From assembly GCA_022747635.1 (NCBI GenBank), contig JAKTNV010000001.1:30483990-30547989 (forward strand): DNA of 64,000 nt, in the 5' to 3' direction. The notes beneath the pieces were generated by a model. The model was not told the DNA's origin. It searched no databases and saw only the letters and a program-made list of their open reading frames with translations. Shown here in pieces: positions 11,028 through 23,013 of the stretch (positions are counted from its first letter, which is position 1; every line of letters begins with the position of its first letter). Source of the stretch: Hetaerina americana. Taxonomy: Eukaryota; Arthropoda; Insecta; Odonata; Calopterygidae. The position numbers were made by a program, and so were the translations under genes.

Positions 11028-14000
11028 CACTCAAATCATTCTATTCGCCTTTACTGCTTTCAACCCTTAATTTACCCGTGGTTATCCATGGTATTACTGT
11101 GCATTTATGGCCATGAAATATGTTTCCTAAAGGGAATATACTATTGCTGTATTGTAAAGTTTATGGTTACGAATTTTTAATAGATGTTGCTGTTTCAAAT
11201 ATCAATCAATGTCATACTGAAGTACAACTCGAAGCCTTATGAAGATATTTCAGGGTCCAAACGCTTATATAACATTCAATATTACTCGTAATATTTGCAT
11301 AACACATTTCTTGGGTTCTCTTATTACGGAGATCTATAAGTATCATGAAGTAAAAGGATCAACAAAATATTTCGACGAGATAATATCGTGCCTTTGCCTT
11401 GATTGAAATTTAGTCCGTAAAGAAATAAAAATTTAAGGGATTATACTTTGCTTTCTGGGTCAAAGGAAATCATTTCCTAAGATGACACATTTACCGTTCA
11501 CGTCATCGATAAGAACAGAAAATAAAGCTGCGCGTCGAAATCCTTGGATTGATTCTCACAAAACTGAGCCCTCATTTAAGAATGTGACCGAGAATTTGTC
11601 TCATTCATGGAGTTGAGCTGAAACGGGTTTTACCGTTGCTTTAAAAAAAGTGGAGGGATTGCATCGACATCTTGCCTTAGGTACTCTGCGTATGCACATA
11701 TAGCGGATTTCCAGATGGTGTCCCTCCCCCCATAAGCCATATCGTAAATCATTCCGGTAAGTGTACTCATGTCGTTACATCTAGTCATACATCTAAAGAG
11801 AATATTTTGGCTCCATTTAGAGAATCAGCCTGCACAGGAAATTTACTATTATCTCATTTCCATGAATTTCAATGACGGTAAAGGCTACTCGCTTCATTTA
11901 TGAATATAAATTTTTCCACTGAAATTCATAGTTTTTCATTCTACAACAAATTAGTTTTCTACCAAAGTATTTTCAAATTTTAAAAATATGTAAGATAAAA
12001 TAATTTATTCATTTATCATTACTTAAATACAATATTTATTTAATTACTGAAATTTGCGTGTAAAACATTTCATAATTATATATACCTCTAAGGCGACTTT
12101 GAGATTTAATAACAATGCCATGTCGGGTAATTAAAGTCATAAACGAATGATACTTATTACTGATACATGAATATTGACTGTTATCAGCTAGCATCGCCCA
12201 CACTTGACTTGCCTCTGACAAATAGAGGTAACGTACGTAAGGTCTCAATGATGCTTTATTTTCTTTTACAGAATGAGCATGTGGGTATAAATCATGCCGT
12301 TATTATTTAATATATATTTATATGTAAATGTTAACTGCTTTTCTCTGCCAGCATTTTCTATCATTCATAGGGCTGTTAATTCAAAAATACTTTAATTGCA
12401 ATGCGATAATATTTCTATATCAGAGTTTGATTTATAACATACTGATTAGTGTCCTACAGAGAAATCCAAATACGACCACCAAAATTATCAATTAACACTC
12501 CGAAATAAACTGGGAAATGTAAAATAAATCAATTTGTGTTCAGGCAATTTGACAATCAGACTATCGGTTTTCAAAAACTCTCCACTCCACTCCTTCATTC
12601 AAGGTACCCTCACCATTTCTTTATCACCCAAAACACAGCATTTGATGAATAATTGAATTTCGGTATTTTCAAGTTGAATAGCAGTGTAATTAACACTGAG
12701 TAAATGGAAATGATGTACACAAAAGAAAAATTTCTCGGCTAGGAAGTTCATTCGGTGAAAACATTGAGTAACAGTTTATCTATTTCTTGCAGCTTCAGAA
12801 CAAGCATAATTTAGCCAAGAAAAAAGCTAAGAACTCCTATCATATTAGTATTCTTTAACCTACTGCCCACTTTTTTTTTCAAATTCCTTGCACAACCTTC
12901 TAATCCATTTGGAGATCTTTGAGCGAACCGTTTTGGCCAGCGTGACCTTCCATAGCTCCACCCTTACTTCAGCTGGTACAGCAGGGGAGAGAGGGTATGC
13001 ATATGTACACGCTACATTTGGAGGATGATGTCACACCATTCCCGGAACGAAAATGGCCTAGAAGCGGTTACCGCTCGCTCAGAATTACCGTTCGCCAAAG
13101 AGGCAGAATTCGAGGGGAATCTGGGTTTCCAGAAGCTCGTTTTGAGAAAATATCCCCTGCACGTTCGGGTGAAAAAATCTTTGCATGAGATGCATAAATT
13201 ATGCGATCGACAGTCTGATAAGTAATAATTAAGAAATACGTTATTTCCTCGTTATTTCTTCCAAAGCATAAACCTACATTTCAATATGCTTTCTTGCATT
13301 AGCATCCACTCAGCTTATAACACATTTTCATTAACGAAAAAAGGCAGAGTTCAATAAATAGAGTTTATATCAATGCACAACATGATTATGATTAGTTCAT
13401 AAAGAATGCGGTAAAGTCTGGAGCCCTTCCTGCTTGGGGAAATGTATTTTCCCACTGTATAAAAAACCGTTTGCAAGCATTGAATTTAAGGCAGACTAAA
13501 GAGCTTACGGTAAGATTCATATAAAGAATTGAGGGATTTCGCTGTTATTTGCTAAAAGTCCTTTTTAAGAGATTAACATAATGAGGAGTATAAAAAATAT
13601 GCGTAATTATTGATCAGATAACTATTTCCATATTCAATAAGAACAAAACTCTATATAATATAAGGTTTTGAGAATCAGCGCCGACACTCTGAGATTTGTT
13701 AATATGTAATAAATAATGGTGAAAATGGAATCATTATTCGAGAAAATCATTAATTGTAAAGAAAATAATCGTATAAATCCTTTTTAATGCTATTTTTTAA
13801 AGTTTTGATTTCCATACAGTTCATCACGAATGAGAGTACATAAGGGAAACGTAGTAAAACTTTCAGTTTTATCAGTGGTGAAATTAATAGCATGATTAAA
13901 ATCGCATATTACCTAATGTTAGAAAATAAGTGTGGAAAAACCTAGTATATATTTAGTAGGCCACTGATTTCATAGTAATTTACGAGATTTTATGCAAGTT

Positions 14001-15189
14001 TTTCGAGTAATGCGACCTTTAAGAGTGTTTTTTTTTTACCTTTTTACCACGTATCTGATAATGTTGTTTTTATTTGCAAATTTGTTTTACTTAACGCACA
14101 TAGAAAGTAGACCCTCCAAATCATTCTATAAGTCATTCAACCTCCGAGTACAGTACTACGAAATTATACTAAAAAAAGCCAAAAAATGAGCCAATATTAT
14201 TTATCGCATTCCCTCTTTACCTACTATGCGCACCTGCTTGTCATCGGATTCTGGTCATGTGGTGATGGCTTGAGGTGGCTTAAAATTTCGATACGGTATC
14301 AAAAACAGTTTTAATTTATACGCCAGACATTAATAGCCATAGTTGTAGCCATTTGAGTTGTAGCAATAGAGTAAACGAATGCCATCAAATATCCGAATAT
14401 AGTAGGAATGTAAACCACAATATTCATCGTATGGTTCATCCTTTGGGTCTATAGTTTAATTATTCTTGTCAGCATACATAGATTTACTTGGGCAGCATTA
14501 TAGAGTTCATACATTCGGTCATGAGGGTCATGCATATTTTGCTGCCAATTGGCTATTTTAATGTCTGAGTGACGTTACCTTTTTCACAGGGATCACAAAG
14601 TAAGCTAAATATATCACCGTTTTCTGTATCCCTGGATGAAGTCCATTTCTAGCACATATTAAATTAAATGACCATAAAGATAAAACTATTTGACGTTGAT
14701 TGCAAGTACTAAATTATTTTAAAATTTGTTCTTATTTTTAAAGTTACCGAGGCTAATTTCAAAACCCGTTTCCTCTCTGAAATTACATTGGACTTGTATT
14801 CCAAAAAGCTGTCCCGAAGGTCTGAAAGATATAAATTGATTTATTAGTAGATAAAAGTGAATATTAGATTTTGATCTGATTGTAGTCTCTTCCGAATGAG
14901 TAATAGAAAAATACTGAAAATGAAAATAATATCTTAAGGAAATTAGATAATTTAAAGTTACCATAAAAACGATGATCACAGTTCTCGATATAAAGACATA
15001 CTTAATACGAATAAAGCAACATATAACATATCTTCAATCCTGGACCTGTCTTTTTTCTTGCGTATAGTATATATGAGAGTTTAATGTATTCTTCTAGATA
15101 ATATTTAAAAGATCCAATTCTGTCAGCTGACAATTTCAATTAGAATCACATTTAATCCGTCGTCACTTTGAGGCATCTCCTTTTCAACA
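11028..15189. other. long A+T-rich tract, no gene seen
   Basis: About 4.2 kb with only short open frames and no domain, RNA gene or clear repeat that I could support. Probably intron or intergenic DNA. Confidence 0.55.
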
Positions 15190-15560
15190 CCACCAACCAT
15201 TACACCAATTTAAACCTTAAATGACTTCCAAATATGCGGTTGCAGGAGCGATTCCGTGAGAGGGTACACCAGGTGTGAACCTCAATCGACGACGCGGATG
15301 TTGAGATGCGGAAATGATGACATAGACAAAAGTACATGGAGAGTAAGTGGTAGAGGGGAGCTAAAGACGAATGAAAAAAGGGAGAGGTGGAAAGGAGAAG
15401 AGAGAGAGGAATAGAGTTACGATGGCGATGCGCGGGGTTGATGTAACAGCGCGGAAATCGCCCGTCTTGGTGCCCGCATCCATCTTCCCGAGAGCGCCGC
15501 TCTGAGAGGAGGAGGCTATGTGTAATGGCAAGGAGCAACAAAAACGCACACACGCATTGA
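15190..15560. other. moderately G+C-rich, purine-biased segment
   Basis: The + strand is A/G-rich (GAGAGG-type runs near 15350-15415), with CpG-containing sequence at 15420-15500. Overlapping minus-strand frames have no recognisable domain. It could be a regulatory segment; nothing more specific is visible. Confidence 0.3.
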
Positions 15561-17175
15561 AACATAGGGTTAGATTTTTAAGCTCTATTTATTTTACTGG
15601 CCAGACATTTTGCTCAGAGACTATTTCAGTCTAGTTGGGAGAGATAGCGCTACGTTCAGGAGTCCGTTTCCGCCATGATCAATCGATCGGTTCCGTAATT
15701 GCAGCCAGTTTTTTTTCGTCACCGGCAGGGAACCAAGTTTTGCCGTCGAAGCGCGTTCTTAAAATTCCATCATGCATCACAAAAAACCCTCCAAATGACA
15801 TCATTTCCACGGAACGGATGAAGACTTTCGGGGCACCTTGCGTTCAGTAAATCACTACGTATCTCTTCTTGCTTAATATGGAATGGCCCCGGGGTTGGGG
15901 CTTTTGATATATATTTTTTTCTTTTTGCTTGGGGAATGCTAAGGGTTTCGCAATCCAACCTGTGTAATCAACTTATGAGACACTCATTCGAACGACTTAG
16001 TCTTTTTTTTGTGCTCCCAACTGCGCCCTGAGAAGCTCGCCCCAGTTCCCTCTCGGTTACGAGTGCCTAATTTCGAATGGAAATAAAGACTTAAGGAGCT
16101 ATTTTCGTTTCGGACGTCCGGAATTTTCGTGTAAGTTATGATTTTTTTTCTTTCGGAGTGGTTCCCCGTTAATCTGTGCGAAGAAAATGAAGGAGTCCCT
16201 CTTCCTGCAGCGATGAGTGCGAACTCAGTTTTTGTGCGCGAAAACATTTGCACAACTACAGCTACTCGAGAAGGCCATTAGGATGCCTTAATTAAACAAA
16301 AAATAATTCAAGCCGGCAAACAACATAACCTCCATACAGACTATATTAATCTTTTAATTCCTGGGGAACACAAAGGAGGTCCCACCTCTTTCGAGGATCA
16401 AACGATAAGGTTTTCCCGGCATGTTTGAGAAAAGAAGCATTTAAATGAACGAATGTGACTCAGTAGGAAGAAATTAATCAGTCAAAGAACTTACGCAATG
16501 AGTTTGTTCACCTGTTGCTGAGCACCTGTGGTCACTAAACTATATGGAGAGCCCTAAGGGAAAATCCCAAATTCATTTTGTGAAGAACTACTGGGTATGC
16601 TTATGCTGCGTGATTTCTCTCTTTTCTTAGGGAACGATGGGATAAAGAAGGTTCTTATGAAAGGAATTACCCATCACATACCTTAAGGCAATTTAAGGTA
16701 TTATAAGATGTTTAATTAAATATCATATATTGAATACATAATTTAGTTGCTTAAGGAAGTTAAAACGGTGCAAATACAACGGTGCAAGTTTCCAGTGAAC
16801 TACTCAAATCGATAGCGCGTGGGATCCACGATCCAAATTAGGAAACCCTGGAAGCCCAATAGTGCGTGGGATCTAATATTATATCCGTTCGCTTACATAT
16901 TGGATGAAGCAATGGGTGATTTATGGTGAACGATGAATATCAAATGAACTACTTTACCGAAGATGCTCTCTTAACTTTTTGGCATCGTAAGCTCTGCCTA
17001 AAGGAGAAGAAATCGTTTCTCTTCTCACACTCCTGGTGATTTACCATCCGAATCGATTCTCGGACGAACATTATATGGAAACTTTGAGTTCATTTGTTAG
17101 TACATGTACAGGTAGTAAGCTGTACGGCTCACTCGATAGGAGGGTGATGGACATTAAGGAAATCGTACGAAGAAG
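15561..17175. other. no gene seen
   Basis: Mixed composition with short open frames only. No recognisable feature. Confidence 0.5.
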
Positions 17176-17364
17176 TTGCAGGGCATGGTAGGCGAATTGA
17201 GTAGACTGGAAAAAATTCAAAGAATGAAGGAAAAATTGACTCAGGGCATATTGAGCGACAATAAAATGATGAGGGCTGCTATGGTGGGGAGGATGAAGGG
17301 TAAGCGAGGTATGGGCGGAAAGAGAATAGGCCTGTGGGACGGGATGAAGGGAGGCAGAAAGTAA
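17176..17364 (+). pseudogene. possible non-LTR retrotransposon relic
   Basis: The 62-residue frame contains GRMKGKRGMGGKRIGLWDGM. It resembles the E/G-x-V-EGKRGRGRPR-x-x-W-x-D segment found near the C-terminus of many LINE-type reverse transcriptase proteins. No palm domain, endonuclease or poly-A tail was found around it, and the usual following segment cannot be read. This is a similarity judged by eye over a short stretch, so the call is weak. Confidence 0.3.
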
Positions 17365-19189
17365 GTGGAATAAAAAAATGTTTTCTGTTGTGATGTGCGG
17401 TTTTAGGTTACTCAGTGTCTTTTAGGTTATGCAGGGGTTTGAGTAGTAGCAGCGCTTGGTGAAGTGTAGCAGTCCCTGGGTTCAACATAAACCCACTCAG
17501 ACCAGTAGATTATAGTTAGTAATGACAATAGTAGGATGAAAACACGCATTTCATATTATCTCGGTTGATATCTCGGTTTTAGTTTATTGAAAAAGCTACT
17601 TGTGTTCTACATTTTTAACTTATTACGACACCTAGATTTACGCGAGAGCATTATTAGTCTAATCTTGTCATATATTTGCATATTTGATGGGATATAAATG
17701 TCTCGTGAAAACAAGTCAATTTTGAAGTAGCTAGTTGTAATCATGCCCCTCGTAGCTCCTGTGACTTATTATAAAAATGGAACTTTGTGAACCATATTGA
17801 GTCTTCCGACCTAATCGACCACAATCACCAGCCAATGATCTTCTTTCAAATGCACACACCAACTCATTTACGAGACTAGAAATAAATACTTGTATGTTAA
17901 AAGTGCCTTTCCGCCAGTCAGTCTGCAGCTAAAACTTTGTCCCGGAACAATTTTTCTGGATTCTCTCCCGAGATAAGGACGTATAAATACCGCAACTTGG
18001 AGGTGAATCATTGGACATAACGCTGGAGCCAATGGCTGACATTTACGGAAATTGAAAACTAAAACTCAATATATGTGAAAGTTTCTTGATTCTCACCAAG
18101 ATGATTTCAGGACAAGGTACCAGCAGTACTACGTAGCTTGCAATTTTCCGTGAACAGAGGCCATCGTTTATATTTACTGTGATGATAGTGTGCAATGCTG
18201 TGTTGAACTTTAACTGTGGCACCCCATTACTTTAGAGAGCTGTTTAATAGTGAGCTTTATTGCAGCTTGAAACGCAAGCTATTCAATGTGAATTATGCTA
18301 AGGATAGAATGAAACACTATGTAGAGTTCACAAAAAATTTAATACTATAAGACTGGGTCCATCACGTAACTAATAATTTCAGGTAAATTAAAATGAAGAA
18401 GCCGATCGTACCGCATTATAATTACATGCAAAATCTACCTTTTTTATTCCATTCTCATGATGACATTTCTCAAGGTTGTGCTTGTAACCCGTTTTTGATT
18501 TATATTATTAATTTTAATATTAAGGTATAATTCACTGCGATGAAGATTATTCATAATCATTCAGAGATATACGCAATTGAGGAATCACCGTGGAAATTGC
18601 ATACAAATGCTACTAATAGGAACGTGCTTAAAACGTTACAGTCATCGCTTTGAAATATTTAATTGCTTAATTACGTGTACTGCAAAAGGATAAAATTTCA
18701 AGGATTCCTATATAAATCGCTAATGAATTGCAATGGTCGGTCGATGGCAGTAAAATAAGGATAATCCCATTACGAGTTACCTCTACTTAATCTTCTATTT
18801 TTAACTTTCGTTTTTAATTAAAAATTTCAGCCGACAAAATGAATTTTTTGTCATTTCGTGAGGCTTGGCGAGGCGTCTAAAATAGCATGAGTGGTCGTGA
18901 AAGAAACAACCTTTCCTTAGCATATTAAGAGCAGGGAGAACGGTGAAGAAATCACGTTTTTGTGACGCTATTGTTGTCACCAGAAAAATTGGCAATTACT
19001 CGCTTGGCCGGATTGAGCTCGTAAGAAATGAAAAAAAATGAAGCCGGCCGAATGAGGCTTTTGGCGCCGTAGCTGTCGCGCACGCTTAAAGGAAGATTAT
19101 CCTGGGTGCTCACCATCTGTAGTGGACACGGTGCAACCAATAAACCGATTCCTGGAAAGGAAACATTTTCACTTTACAATGGGAGTATT
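17365..19189. other. A+T-rich DNA, no gene seen
   Basis: Short open frames only. No repeat or RNA gene recognised. Confidence 0.55.
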
Positions 19190-19770
19190 ACGGTGTAACC
19201 ACAGTTTTAAAGGAAGCTTGTGTGTATGTGAAAAGTCGACGACGTTATGTGCAGCAGAGCAGAGAACACCCAAAGAGGGGAGGTGGGTGGGAGGGTGAAA
19301 GGATTGGGGGGGGGGGCTTTGTGCGTCAAGGCAGCGAGCAGACCGGGTACGACCGAATATTTTCGCGCAACGGTTTCGCTGCTGCGACGCCAAGTGCGCG
19401 GAAAAAGTGGCAAGAGAGAAGAATGAAGATCGGGAAGGGAATAAAACAATGGAGAAACGGTGGCCGTGTGAGACAGTTGAGTACCGTTGCGAATGTGGGC
19501 GTGATAAAAGTTCCTTCTTGGTCGGGAAAGGGAGATAAACGGAGGCAAAGGAGAGGGATAGATATAGAGGGAGGGGAGATAGGGAGTTGTGGGGGTGAAC
19601 GGATGGATGGGACGGTGCGAGGGAAGACGGTAAAAGCTGCGGGTGAATGGGGGAAGAGGAAAGGTCAAGTCATTGCGGGGGAGAGAGAATATGAGACGGA
19701 AGAGTTGGGGGCGAACGAACCGCCGTCCCCGTCTTTGAGGAATTTGGACCATCGGGGTAGCGTCGGATCG
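19190..19770. other. G+C-rich, strongly purine-biased island
   Basis: The + strand is G/A-rich, with an 11-G run near 19307 and many GGGAGA-type runs. Long frames on both strands (19222-19842 +, 19207-19752 -) overlap completely and carry no recognisable domain, so neither is called as a gene. The strand asymmetry could mark a transcribed non-coding exon. Confidence 0.35.
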
Positions 19771-21164
19771 TTATCGAGGTTCAAACTTTTAGTGCTCAGG
19801 TTGTTCCTTTACGTAGCTGATGCACTTTGCTTTGCACCATAAAAATTACAGTAAAAGAGTACAATTCTGGAGAGGTATGCGGTATGTGGGAGGAATTATT
19901 TGAGCTAGTTTCTGGCTTTAAACATAGTTTTCAAAGCGGCAAGCACCAAGGAATGTATGGCAACAAGTTGTAATTTTAGGCTCTAAATTTGAGAAAAATA
20001 TTGAATTGTTTACTCTGAACTCCAAATCATTTACTTGCACATCTGCGGTTTGATGACAGCTGTCATCGCACAATGGACTAATTGGCACAACTAAGTAGTA
20101 TAGGTATTGCTTTCCCATCTTAAGATTAAACACATGCGTACTGGCGTAGTCTTACGGCTGAATAATTTTATAGTTATATCGATTCATTTTATTATTAAAT
20201 CCAAATGAAGAGTTCGAACCTGGGGCGTCCTTTACGGGGCAGTTATTTTTTGGCATTCCTTGATCCATCAGGCTACCAGTATATTAGTTATCATAGTAAT
20301 AACCATTGAATTTCTATTTATGTCATAGTAATAATCATTATCCAAATGATTACCGTCTTCATTTGCTCTAATTAGAATATTCGGAGGTTGGGTTTGTGTG
20401 TGAGAGAGAAAAGGAAAGAGAAAGTAGCGCTGGTATTTGAATGTAAATAATGATCTTTATGGAAATCTCGAGGAGAACTAGAATGAACTCAGTATTCTGC
20501 AAGAGTCCCTTCAGACGACACCATGGTTGGTAATATGAAATGATATTCCTGCATTTATGCTGATGACCTAACCCCTCCTGCCCCCTTGCGACTAGTTGCG
20601 GGTATTGTGCAGTTATGAGATGAAAATACCGGTTAAAGTTAGTTTTGTACGTCTCTAACTGATGTTTGTGTTGGTTTCTGTGTTTACTTCCTCTTGTTTT
20701 CACAAAACTATTTCCTTTTTAGCTCTTTATACTTACTTCTTTCCTTCATGCCTCCCAAAAAGCCAATTTTTCTTCTTCCTCACCGCTTGCCTAATATTTC
20801 TCCCTCTACTATGCTTTTTGAAATCCCACGTCACAATCTCTCCTCCTTCTAATTTTTATGCATTCTTCGATGTTCTCATATCTTCTCCGAATACATTAAA
20901 ACTCCGTTACTCTTCCTCTTTTTCCATTTCATTTTCTTCATTCTACTCCATTCCTTTAAAACTCTCTAAAAAATCAGTCATTCTTGTCTCAAATACTAGG
21001 TATCGAAACAACCAGAGGATATGCAAACGATGTTTAGGATACAAGAACCACAGTGCAGAAAACAAGATGGGTGGCTACTGCAACAATCCAATCCCTATCT
21101 TTGTTTAAGGTGAAGTATAAGATCTCAAAAACGTTAGTGCAAGTACGATAAACTTAATATAAAC

Positions 21165-21165
<1 letters not shown>
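19771..21165. other. no gene seen
   Basis: A+T-rich with C/T-rich stretches around 20660-21000. The open frame at 20662-21108 is low-complexity Phe/Ser/Leu and is not convincing as a protein. Confidence 0.5.

Positions 21166-21223
<58 letters not shown>
21166..21223. repeat. (TA)n microsatellite, left flank of LTR element
   Basis: Pure alternating A/T up to the first base of the 5' LTR. The same tract resumes directly after the 3' LTR, so the retrotransposon inserted into a TA repeat. A 4- or 6-bp ATAT target duplication is consistent with the flanks but cannot be proved inside the repeat. Confidence 0.92.
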
Positions 21224-21226
<3 letters not shown>

Positions 21227-21945
21227 GACGTTGTGCTTGGCGCAGCGTCACTTGCCCAGTTCGAATACGCGCGCCCCTCTCGCGAGCCGTAGAACGGCGG
21301 GGCGCTATCTGTGGGCGCCGACAATGTATGTAAGAAAAAAGAAGAGCGGAGCGCGCCGCGCGCGGAGAGTGCCGGCCAACACGTGGGAAGCAGAGTTCGT
21401 TGTGAGATGCCCGAGAGAGAAGGTCGTGTGCTATCATCGTCGAGTCACCGACAGCCTGCGAACACCGGGGGTGCGCGTGCCAGCAACCGACCTCGCCGTG
21501 TGGGCCCCCCGCAGGCCCCGACCGGAACATCGGGACCCAGCAGTCGACAGCGAGGCGGCCATCTTCGGCTGCCGCCGAGCGGCCACCCAACATCGTGGCC
21601 CAGCAGGCGTCGGCACCGCGCGTCATGTTTGCTTGGGAGCGCCCACACCTTTTCTTGTGATAATAAATAGTTCTTAGGAAGTTTACTCGTCGGAGTCTAT
21701 TTTTATGCGCCTCCTTGCGTCCCTCGTGATTTCAGCTGAAGAGCCGCTGCCCACCCCGGGGCACATCAAAGGTGAGCGAGCCCTCCCCTGGGACGAGGAG
21801 TGTGATGGGCCAGGTGACAGCCAGCGGCGTGACTCTGCGGCTAGCCATGCGGCTAGCCTGGCGCCCTCAAAACAAGTAGAGTCACGGCCTCCCTTGTCTC
21901 GCGGTATCGGGGAAAATTTATCTATAAATTAAATACCGCGTCACA
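21224..21945 (+). repeat. 5' LTR (722 bp)
   Basis: Begins TGTGACG and ends CGTCACA, a 7-bp terminal inverted repeat. AATAAA at 21662-21667 is a plausible polyadenylation signal near the R/U5 part. The G+C-rich U3 contains long open frames that also occur in the 3' LTR and have no recognisable domain. The first 27 bases can fold as GTGACG...CGTCAC. Confidence 0.97.
21662..21667 (+). promoter_or_regulatory. LTR polyadenylation signal
   Basis: AATAAA within the LTR, repeated at 28657-28662 in the 3' copy. It is placed where a retroelement transcript would be cleaved. Confidence 0.5.
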
Positions 21946-21948
21946 AAA

Positions 21949-21966
21949 TGGCGCCCAACGTGGGGC
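21949..21966 (+). promoter_or_regulatory. primer-binding site, tRNA-Lys type
   Basis: TGGCGCCCAACGTGGGGC starts three bases after the LTR. Its reverse complement ends in GGGCGCCA and corresponds to the acceptor/T-arm 3' end of insect tRNA-Lys(CUU), as I know that tRNA. The match is 18 bases. Confidence 0.85.
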
Positions 21967-22743
21967 AGCCTTTCTATTGTTGTGCGAGAAAAGTGACAAT
22001 TATATTTCGAGAGTGCGCATGCGGCGCGAGTGTAAAATGGCGTCGCGTCGGCCTTGACGAGGCAACAATGGTGTGAAGGAGAGCGAGCGGAGTGATACCG
22101 GCATGGTGTGCATAGCGTGTGTGTGAGCGGGAACGATGCGTGAGTAACATCGCGCGAGCGCCAGTTATTACGTACAGCTCTTTCGCGAGCGGTATACAAT
22201 TTTTCTATTTGATTTATAAATTAGTCCTTTTTTTTCGCTATACATTTTCATGAAATAAAAAAATTTAAAATTCTTTGTGAGGGAAGCAGTAAATAAGAGA
22301 TTATAATTTCTACTCAATCTTTTGTACTTGAATGTGGTTTGTGCGGTTGCTTTGAGTGGTTGCTTGGCGTTGAGTGTGGGATGAAAGCTGTGAACATTCC
22401 CGAGGCGACTTGTTTCCAGTTAAGTTGCGGAGGGACGATCGGTTTCTAAGATTAACTACTATTATTGGCGTGAGGGAAGCTCCGTGCGTGGCCACGTATC
22501 CCCAGAGTGGCAGAGGATCCTTTGAAAAGAGGAAGTGGAGTTTGTAATTTTTGAATTTTGAGGTTAGGTTATGCTTTTAATATAGAATTCTGATTTATTC
22601 TACCCTATTTGTTATAATAACTGTAGAACAGGGAAATATCTTTAGATTAGGATTAAATTTTTGCAGTAAGCGTATTTTAGGTTAGGTGGGGCAAATCCTT
22701 TAATTATTCAATAGGTTAAGAATTGTCTTCTTCCTAATTTACA
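21967..22743 (+). other. LTR element leader
   Basis: Untranslated leader between primer-binding site and gag, about 780 bases. It has no long open frame and becomes more A+T-rich toward the gag start. A packaging signal would be expected here but cannot be identified by eye. Confidence 0.6.
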
Positions 22744-23013
22744 ATGGAGGGTGACACTGGATTTTTGGCGAGATATCAGAGAGATATGAGGGCACTGCTA
22801 CGGCATTCAGCGGTAAAGGCAGAATTTGAAATAATTAAGCAAATGAGTGAAGAAGAGGTGGAAAATGAGTTGTCAAGTAAAGGACACTCCTTGGTAGGGC
22901 CACTCTTAGTGCGCAAAGAGCGATCATTGCGGGCTAAGCTTCTTTTGGCACAACCACGGTTAGGGACACCATGGTCAAAGAATCGGACGAGGATGTGCAG
23001 CCTGACGATGTAA
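22744..23013 (+). pseudogene. gag: gag N-terminal segment in a separate frame
   Basis: The frame encodes 89 residues beginning MEGDTGFLARYQ, with charged helix-like content (KQMSEEEVENELSS). It overlaps the main gag frame by 43 bases in another frame. The main frame has a stop codon shortly before its own first ATG (22971). The codon content looks protein-coding up to about residue 70. It is probably the true N-terminus of Gag separated by a frame change, either a small indel or, less likely, a programmed shift. The alternative is an independent small upstream frame. Confidence 0.6.

Noticed and set aside
20662..21108. 148-codon Phe/Ser/Leu-rich frame
   Set aside because: It is low-complexity sequence from a C/T-rich stretch, with no domain or splice context.
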